From assembly GCA_964444685.1 (NCBI GenBank), contig CAYUIG010000023.1, positions 1 to 56,158 on the forward strand: a DNA stretch of 56,158 nucleotides, read 5' to 3'. Below, in pieces: positions 51,424 through 56,158 of the stretch (position 1 is the stretch's first letter; each line of letters starts with the position of its first letter). This DNA comes from CAYUIG01 sp964444685. Its GTDB lineage: Bacteria; Gemmatimonadota; Gemmatimonadetes; Longimicrobiales; RSA9. The notes beneath the pieces were generated by a model. That model was not told the DNA's origin. It saw only the letters and a program-made list of their open reading frames with translations, and did no database searches. The position numbers and the translations under genes were made by a program.

Positions 51424-52485
51424 ATGAAGCGGGATGCAGTGCTGGTGATGCTGGCGTTCGCGGCGGTCTACGTGGTGTGGGGGTCGACGTACCTGGCGAT
51501 CGCCTGGGCGGTGGAAGGCATGTCCCCGCTGCTGATGATCGGGCTGCGGTCGCTGACGGCGGGAGCGGTGCTGTACGCGTGGGCGCGCAGTCGCGGATCG
51601 GCGCGGCCGATGCGTGCCGACTGGACCGAGGCACTGGTCACGGGCGTGATGCTGTTCGTGACGGGTCAGGCGGTGCTGGCGTGGGCGGAGACGCGGATCG
51701 CGTCGGGCCCGGCCGCGCTGATCCTGGCGACCGAGCCGGTGTTCATCGCGCTGCTGGGCTGGCGCGGCGGGCGGCTGCTGCGTCGCGAGCGCGGTGACGC
51801 GCCTGCGTGGTCGGCCGTGGCTGCAATGGTGCTCGGCTTCGTGGGCATTGGGCTGCTCGTGCTGCCGGGCGGCACGGGCGGACTCGATCTGGCTGGTGCG
51901 GGTGCTGCGACGTTCGCGGCAGGGTCGTGGTCGGCAGGAATGCTGCGCACGCGCGCGCGCCCGGGCATCACGTCATCCGGTCAGGCGGGCATGCAGCTCC
52001 TCATGGGCGGAACGGTGCTCGTTCTGCTCACGGCGCTCACCGGCGGCCCAACAGCATTCAACCTACGCGCGGTCGATGCGCGCGCGTTCTTCTCGTTCGC
52101 GTATCTCGTGGTGTTCGGATCGGTGGTGACGTACGCGGCGTACGTGTGGCTGCTCGAGCGCGTGGGACCGTCGCGCGTCTCGACGCACGCGTACGTGAAT
52201 CCGGTCGTGGCGATCGCGCTGGGGGCCGCACTCGCGGGCGAGCCGCTCGGCCCGCAGCTCTTCGTTGCGACGGCGCTGGTGCTGACGTCCGTCGCGCTGA
52301 TGCTGCGCCCGGCTCAGCGTCGCGGCGAGATGCGCCAGAGCTCGCCCTCGTCCTCGTCTGTGACGAGGAAGAGCGAACCGTCGGGGCCCATGCGCACGTC
52401 GCGCACGCGCTGGCCTCTGTCGGTCAGCAAGTGCTCCTCGCCCGAGACTCTGTCACCGTCGAGCGTGAGGCGCACGAGCATCTGA
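51424..52485 (+). CDS. EamA/DMT-family transporter with antisense C-terminal extension
   Basis: A 353-aa protein. ATG 51424 follows GGAGGG. Ten hydrophobic segments over residues 1-295 fit two EamA repeats: VMLAFAAVYVVWGSTYLAIA, LMIGLRSLTAGAVLYAW, VTGVMLFVTGQAVLAWAE, ALILATEPVFIALLGW, MVLGFVGIGLLVLPGG, then the second set to LFVATALVLTSVALMLRPAQ. Exporters of amino acids or metabolites have this fold. The normal family end is near LMLRPAQ. The frame then runs 55 more polar residues, entirely antisense to the end of the next gene, before a stop at 52485. Loss of the original stop or an unusual convergent overlap would explain this. Confidence 0.85.
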   Translation: MKRDAVLVMLAFAAVYVVWGSTYLAIAWAVEGMSPLLMIGLRSLTAGAVLYAWARSRGSARPMRADWTEALVTGVMLFVTGQAVLAWAETRIASGPAALILATEPVFIALLGWRGGRLLRRERGDAPAWSAVAAMVLGFVGIGLLVLPGGTGGLDLAGAGAATFAAGSWSAGMLRTRARPGITSSGQAGMQLLMGGTVLVLLTALTGGPTAFNLRAVDARAFFSFAYLVVFGSVVTYAAYVWLLERVGPSRVSTHAYVNPVVAIALGAALAGEPLGPQLFVATALVLTSVALMLRPAQRRGEMRQSSPSSSSVTRKSEPSGPMRTSRTRWPLSVSKCSSPETLSPSSVRRTSI

Positions 52486-53570
52486 TCGCGCATGCTGCCG
52501 ATGAAGAGCGAGCCGCGCCATGCGGGGAACGCGTCGCCCGTGTAGAACTGCGCGCCGGACGGCGCGATGACGGGATCCCAGTAGTAGAGCGGCTGCTGCA
52601 TTCCGGGGCGCTGCGTTTCCGCGCTCCGGATCGGCATGCCGGAGTACTCCTCGCCGTACGCCTGGAGCGGCCAGCCGTAGTTCGTGCCCTTCTCGATGAG
52701 GTTCAGCTCGTCGCCGCCGCGCGTACCGTGCTCGACGATCCAGAGGCGTCCCTGCGGGTCGAGTGTCGCGGCCTGGATGTTCCGATGGCCGTACGACCAG
52801 ATCTCGGGCTGCGCGCCGTCGCGGCCGACGAACGGGTTGTCCTGTGGTATGGCGCCGTCGGGTGCTATGCGCATCACCTTGCCGAGGTGCCCGTCCAGGC
52901 GCTGCGCGTGCTCGCGCATCTCGCGATCGGAACGGTCACCCGTGGTGATGAAGAGCATGCCGTCGGGCGCGAACACGAGCCGCGATCCGAAGTGCGCCGA
53001 GTTGTCGTAGGTGGGCAGCGCACGGAAGATTACGCGCACGTCGTCGACGCGGGTGCGGTCTGCGGACAGCACACCGCGCGCGACGGAGGTGCCGTTGCCG
53101 CCGTCGCGTGGCTCGGTGAAGCTCCAGAAGATCGTGCGGTCGGAGTCGAACGACGGACTCAATGCGACATCGAGCAATCCGCCCTGTCCGCCCGCGGCAA
53201 CCGCCGGCAGCCCCTGGATCGGCGCGCCGAGTGTACCGTCCGCGCTCACGATGCGCATGCGGCCCGGCCGCTCGGTCACGAGCAGCGACCCGTCCGGCAG
53301 CGGCTCGACCGCCCACGGATGTTCGAGCCCGTTGGTGAGGACTGTGAGTTCGAACGCCACGTTCGCGGTCACGCCGCACGCGCGCGTCTGGCCTTCGAAC
53401 GCCGGCTGCTGGCTGGGCGCGTTCGGCTCGCGCGTCTCGAGCGGCTCGCAGGTGGTGTCCTGCGCCACGGGCGGTGCGGGTGAACCCGTCGCCGCGGTTT
53501 CGGTTTCGTCCGCGCGCGGGCTGCACGCGGCAGCGAACGCGAGAGTCAGCAGCAGGGTTGCAATGCGCAT
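52314..53570 (-). CDS. PQQ-dependent sugar dehydrogenase-type lipoprotein
   Basis: A 418-aa protein starting at ATG 53568-53570 after GGGAGCG. Lipobox AAACSP puts the lipid-anchored Cys at about residue 16. It is a six-bladed propeller of the soluble glucose/sorbosone dehydrogenase group: GLEHPWAVEPLPDGSLLVTE, GGQGGLLDVALSPSF, IWSYGHRNIQAATLDP, RLWIVEHGTRGGDELNLIE, YYWDPVIAPSGAQFY. The His/Trp/Arg/Lys pattern around GHRN and WIVEHG binds PQQ and calcium in the family. It probably oxidises aldoses in the periplasm, feeding electrons to the respiratory chain. An aldose partner or PQQ synthesis is not in view. Confidence 0.88.
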   Translation of the reverse strand: MRIATLLLTLAFAAACSPRADETETAATGSPAPPVAQDTTCEPLETREPNAPSQQPAFEGQTRACGVTANVAFELTVLTNGLEHPWAVEPLPDGSLLVTERPGRMRIVSADGTLGAPIQGLPAVAAGGQGGLLDVALSPSFDSDRTIFWSFTEPRDGGNGTSVARGVLSADRTRVDDVRVIFRALPTYDNSAHFGSRLVFAPDGMLFITTGDRSDREMREHAQRLDGHLGKVMRIAPDGAIPQDNPFVGRDGAQPEIWSYGHRNIQAATLDPQGRLWIVEHGTRGGDELNLIEKGTNYGWPLQAYGEEYSGMPIRSAETQRPGMQQPLYYWDPVIAPSGAQFYTGDAFPAWRGSLFIGSMRDQMLVRLTLDGDRVSGEEHLLTDRGQRVRDVRMGPDGSLFLVTDEDEGELWRISPRR

Positions 53571-53593
53571 GTTCGCTCCCGTTCGACCGGATG

Positions 53594-53631
53594 AAAGAAC
53601 GCGCGAAAGCCGCAATCCGGCTCCCGCGCGT
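53594..53631 (-). terminator. Intrinsic terminator after tRNA-Ile
   Basis: On the minus strand ACGCGCG/CGCGCGT (outer) and AGCCG/CGGCT (inner) form a hairpin, followed by TTCTTTC (53591-53598). Confidence 0.7.
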
Positions 53632-53648
53632 CGCAGGTATCGTGCTCA

Positions 53649-53722
<74 letters not shown>

Positions 53723-53733
53723 GGAGAACGATA

Positions 53734-53762
53734 AAGATAGGGATTTCGGGCACCCCTTTCAA
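53734..53762 (-). promoter_or_regulatory. Sigma-70-type promoter of tRNA-Ile
   Basis: On the minus strand TTGAAA (53757-53762), a 17-bp spacer and TATCTT (53734-53739), 11 bp before the tRNA 5' end at 53722. Spacing and position are ideal. Confidence 0.7.
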
Positions 53763-53824
53763 CCGCCGCCGTCGTATGGAGCGGGCCTCGCGCGTTCTCA
53801 GGATGGACCCGGATGGAGGCGGCC

Positions 53825-54277
53825 ATGAACCTCCGAATCGCGCTCGTGGCGGCGTCCGCCCTGACGGCCGCGTGCTCCCTGTTCGATCCCCTCGCCGACG
53901 AGCGGGACGAGCTGCGGCAGGCGAGCACCCGCTGGACCGGACAGGGCCCGGCCAGCTACCAGATGGTGATGGTGCGCCTCTGCTTCTGCGGCTTCGTGGG
54001 CGAGGTGCGCGTGACGGTGGAGGACGGCGTGCGCACCTCGGCGATCGTCGTCGAGACCGGCGAACCGCTGGACCCGCGCCTCGAAGAAGTTTTCTTCACC
54101 ATCCCGGAGCTCTTCGAGTTCCTCGCGGAAGGGCTGGACAGCGATCCGCACGAGTTCCGCGCGACGTACGACGCGACGTACGGCTTCCCCGCGGACGTCT
54201 TCATCGATTACAGGCAGAACGTTGCGGACGAGGAGATGGGCTACCGCATCACGGAGTTCGCGCCGATCCTCGACTGA
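53825..54277 (+). CDS. DUF6174-type lipoprotein
   Basis: A 150-aa protein. ATG 53825 follows GGAGG. A lipobox LTAACS ends the signal, Cys near residue 17. The mature domain has QMVMVRLCFCGFVGEVRVTV, the CFC pair and YQ...L pattern of DUF6174, then DPRLEEVFFTIPELFEFLAE and YGFPADVFIDYRQNVADEEM. This family has a single small domain and is uncharacterised. The two cysteines may form a disulfide in the envelope. It converges with the HAD gene and overlaps it by 29 bp. Confidence 0.8.
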   Translation: MNLRIALVAASALTAACSLFDPLADERDELRQASTRWTGQGPASYQMVMVRLCFCGFVGEVRVTVEDGVRTSAIVVETGEPLDPRLEEVFFTIPELFEFLAEGLDSDPHEFRATYDATYGFPADVFIDYRQNVADEEMGYRITEFAPILD

Positions 54278-54920
54278 CCGTGAGCGCTGCCAGCTCCGCC
54301 ACGCTCGCCAGCAGATAGTCCGGCTCGTACACCTTCAGCGTCGACTCCGGAAACGGTCCCCACAGCGCGGCGCCGATGCGCACGCCGGCCGCACGGCCCG
54401 ACAGCAGATCCGCGGGCGCATCCCCCACGAAGAGTGTTCGCTCCGGCCGCGGCTCGCCCACCGCGCGCATCGCCGCGAACACCGGCTCGGGATCCGGCTT
54501 CGGCGACGATACATCCTCGGGCGTGATGATCGCGGTGAAGCAGTCGCCCAGTGCGCACGCGGCGAGCGTGCGATCCGCGACGTAGCGCGCCTTGCTCGTC
54601 ACCACTGCCGTCGGGATCCCCGCGTTGCGCAGCGACGACATCAGCTCCGGCACGCCCGGATACGCACGCACCATCCGGTCGTGGATCGTGAGCTGGTAGC
54701 TGCGATACGTGTCGCGCATCGCGGCCACTTCGTCCTCGTCGCGCGCGAAGCCGGCGAGCTGCCGCTCGAGCGGCGTGCCCAGCCCTGCGAGCCACAGCGC
54801 ATCGTCCGGCACTTCGCCCAGGTGCGTGCGCATCGTGTGGCGGAAGCAGGTCATCATCAGCTCGACCGTGTCCGCGATCGTTCCGTCCAGGTCGAACAGC
54901 ACGGCATCCCAGCGCTTCAT
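54249..54920 (-). CDS. HAD-family phosphatase (phosphoglycolate phosphatase-like)
   Basis: A 223-aa protein starting at ATG 54918-54920, overlapping the oxidase stop (ATGA). HAD motifs: VLFDLDGTIADT (motif I, DxDGT), VVTSKARYVADR (motif II), SSPKPDPEPVFAAM (Lys, motif III) and LFVGDAPADLLSG (motif IV). The alpha-helical cap between motifs I and II is the Gph/PpaX type. Substrate unknown; phosphoglycolate is possible, and the neighbouring enzyme oxidises alpha-hydroxy acids such as glycolate or lactate, so the pair would suit that. Confidence 0.88.
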   Translation of the reverse strand: MKRWDAVLFDLDGTIADTVELMMTCFRHTMRTHLGEVPDDALWLAGLGTPLERQLAGFARDEDEVAAMRDTYRSYQLTIHDRMVRAYPGVPELMSSLRNAGIPTAVVTSKARYVADRTLAACALGDCFTAIITPEDVSSPKPDPEPVFAAMRAVGEPRPERTLFVGDAPADLLSGRAAGVRIGAALWGPFPESTLKVYEPDYLLASVAELAALTVSRGSARTP

Positions 54921-55990
54921 GGCAGCGGCACCAGTGCGGACGCATCCAGGTCCGCGAGTGTCGGCCGGCCCAGCAGCGCCATCGTGCGCACGAGACCGCT
55001 CCGAACCTGTTCGAGATAGGCGACGACGCCCTCCTCGCCACCCGCGGCCAGCGACCACAACACACCGCGTCCGAGCAATGCGGCATCCGCACCGCTCGCG
55101 ATGGCCTTCGCCACATCGCTGCCGCGGCGAATCCCGCCATCCACGAGCACGGGCACCGCGCCCGCCACTGCATCCACGATCGAAGGCAGCGCGACGAGCG
55201 TCGGCAGCGCGCCATCGAGCTGACGCCCGCCGTGGTTCGACACGATCACACCCGACGCACCACTCGAGACCGCGACGCGCGCATCCTCCGGCGTCATCAC
55301 GCCCTTCACGAGCACGGGCAGGCCGGAAACGGATGCGAGCCACTCCACGGCATCCCAGGTGAGCGACGGGTCGAAATCGCGCGCGATGTACGCGGCCAGC
55401 CCCGATTCCTCCGTGCCCGGGAACGCCGCCTGCGTGCGGCCGCGGAAGTTCGCGAGCTCGACACCGGGCGGAAGCGTGAACGCGTTGCGCGCATCGCGCT
55501 CGCGCAGTCCCTGCACCGGAACCGTGACCGTCAACGCCAGCGCCTTCGCGCCCGCGGCGGCGGCACGCTCCACCAGAGACTTCGTGAGGCCGCGGTCGCG
55601 GAACACGTACACCTGAAGCCACCACAGACCCGCGGCCGCCCCGATGTCCTCGATCGGCTCCGTCGCCAGCGTGCTCGCCACGTACAGTGTGCTCGTGCGA
55701 GCCGCTGCGCGTCCGGCCGCGGACTCGCCGCCCGCATGCGCCAGCCGCTGGAACGCCGTCGGCGCCACCAGGATCGGATGCGCGAGCCGCGTACCGAGCA
55801 GCGTCGTGGACGTGTCGACACCGCTCACGTCCACCAGTACACGCGGCGCGAAACCCACGCGCTCGTACGCGGCGCGATTCGCGCGCAGCGTGCGCTCATC
55901 CTCCGCACCGCCCGCGTAGTAGTCGTAGACCGCCTGCGGCAGAAGCTGCTTCGCCGTGGCTTCCCAGTCTTCGGGTTTCAGCTCTGTCAT
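54917..55990 (-). CDS. FMN-dependent alpha-hydroxyacid oxidase (lactate/glycolate oxidase-like)
   Basis: A 357-aa barrel enzyme; ATG 55988-55990 is chosen because it begins the family's usual start MTELKPEDWEATAKQLLP. YDYYAGGAEDERTLRAN, HPILVAPTAFQRLAHAGG, WLQVYVFRDRGLTKSLV, RERDARNAF, LVKGVMTPEDARVAV, and the catalytic His in SNHGGRQLDGALP, then VLVDGGIRRGSDV. It oxidises small alpha-hydroxy acids. The gene is followed by the HAD phosphatase (ATGA overlap). Confidence 0.92.
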   Translation of the reverse strand: MTELKPEDWEATAKQLLPQAVYDYYAGGAEDERTLRANRAAYERVGFAPRVLVDVSGVDTSTTLLGTRLAHPILVAPTAFQRLAHAGGESAAGRAAARTSTLYVASTLATEPIEDIGAAAGLWWLQVYVFRDRGLTKSLVERAAAAGAKALALTVTVPVQGLRERDARNAFTLPPGVELANFRGRTQAAFPGTEESGLAAYIARDFDPSLTWDAVEWLASVSGLPVLVKGVMTPEDARVAVSSGASGVIVSNHGGRQLDGALPTLVALPSIVDAVAGAVPVLVDGGIRRGSDVAKAIASGADAALLGRGVLWSLAAGGEEGVVAYLEQVRSGLVRTMALLGRPTLADLDASALVPLP

Positions 55991-56035
55991 CTCGCTCGTT
56001 CGATCTCGAATGCGGGTTGCGACCCTCATACAACG

Positions 56036-56067
56036 AAAAAGCCGGACACGCGCAAGGGCGGTCCGGC
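56036..56067 (-). terminator. Intrinsic terminator at the right end
   Basis: On the minus strand GCCGGAC (56061-56067) pairs with GTCCGGC (56041-56047), followed by TTTTT (56036-56040). It would end a transcript entering from beyond the right edge. Confidence 0.85.
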
Positions 56068-56136
56068 CTTCGTATATCGCAATCCGAATCGAGGTGTCCG
56101 TGTGGTGCGACCTGTGAGGACTTTCGATCCGAGGAT

Positions 56137-56158
56137 CTACTCGTCGCTCCAGAAAGGA
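56137..56158 (-). CDS. Possible C-terminal end of an off-window gene
   Basis: One minus-strand frame ends PFWSDE then TAG (56137-56139), about 70 bp before the terminator. Only seven codons are present; the gene itself lies outside. Confidence 0.25.

Overview
The window is high-G+C bacterial DNA with tightly packed genes, many ATGA/GTGA stop-start overlaps and frequent GTG starts. It carries three non-N-terminated styles of evidence for a draft or metagenome assembly: a 10-N gap at 9385-9394, a 100-N gap at 14369-14468, and one apparent single-base frameshift near 16931. Signal-peptide proteins with AxA/lipobox endings, an outer-membrane barrel, an ADOP-type permease remnant, glycine-rich M14 peptidases and eukaryote-like aminobenzoyl-CoA chemistry together suggest a Gram-negative heterotroph. 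My best guess is Gemmatimonadota, by family resemblance only.

Layout. 1-3541: the start of a ParA-like gene, then a tRNA-Ala(TGC) whose 3' half is repeated twice downstream (383-426 and 1364-1407). These repeats bracket two small low-G+C insertions holding an orphan 424-aa gene, a truncated nuclease-like gene and a small membrane protein: a tandem, integrase-less tRNA island. 3593-7173: small envelope or hypothetical genes, a D-serine dehydratase-type enzyme, and a folded intergenic inverted-repeat element. 7174-14240: aconitase, a beta-propeller lipoprotein, a kynurenine/methionine-type aminotransferase, a DUF2231-Rieske fusion and an outer-membrane barrel. 14272-15179: a non-coding repeat block with a 61-bp palindrome-bearing array, flanked by a 14-bp array in opposite orientations. 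15192-25559: gamma-glutamyltransferase, a frameshifted SRAP (HMCES/YedK) gene, an App1-type phosphatase, an acyl-CoA oxidase-like enzyme, a large M14 peptidase and a GGDEF protein.

25670-32796: two facing gene sets with three ATP-grasp ligases, a GCS2-type carboxylate-amine ligase, two alpha/beta-fold esterases and a class-I (C26) gamma-glutamyl hydrolase. This looks like an uncharacterised pathway building a small peptide-like or gamma-glutamyl compound. 32860-34595: two secreted esterases. 34705-40419: a TetR regulator with a palindrome over its own start codon, followed by a YbhGFSR-type ABC-2 efflux operon in which the two YbhF ATPase halves are separate genes.

41005-51257: an eight-gene overlapping operon plus a divergent CoA ligase and a CGNR/ABATE regulator. 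Together they encode tryptophan breakdown through kynurenine, anthranilate and 2-aminobenzoyl-CoA: KynA, KynU, aminobenzoate-CoA ligase, the flavoprotein monooxygenase/reductase fusion, and beta-oxidation-like enzymes with a RidA deaminase. A creatininase-family amidohydrolase is the natural candidate for the missing N-formylkynurenine formamidase. 51424-56158: an EamA transporter with an unusual antisense tail, a PQQ-type sugar dehydrogenase lipoprotein, tRNA-Ile(GAT) with a clear promoter and terminator, a DUF6174-like lipoprotein, a HAD phosphatase and an FMN-dependent alpha-hydroxyacid oxidase.
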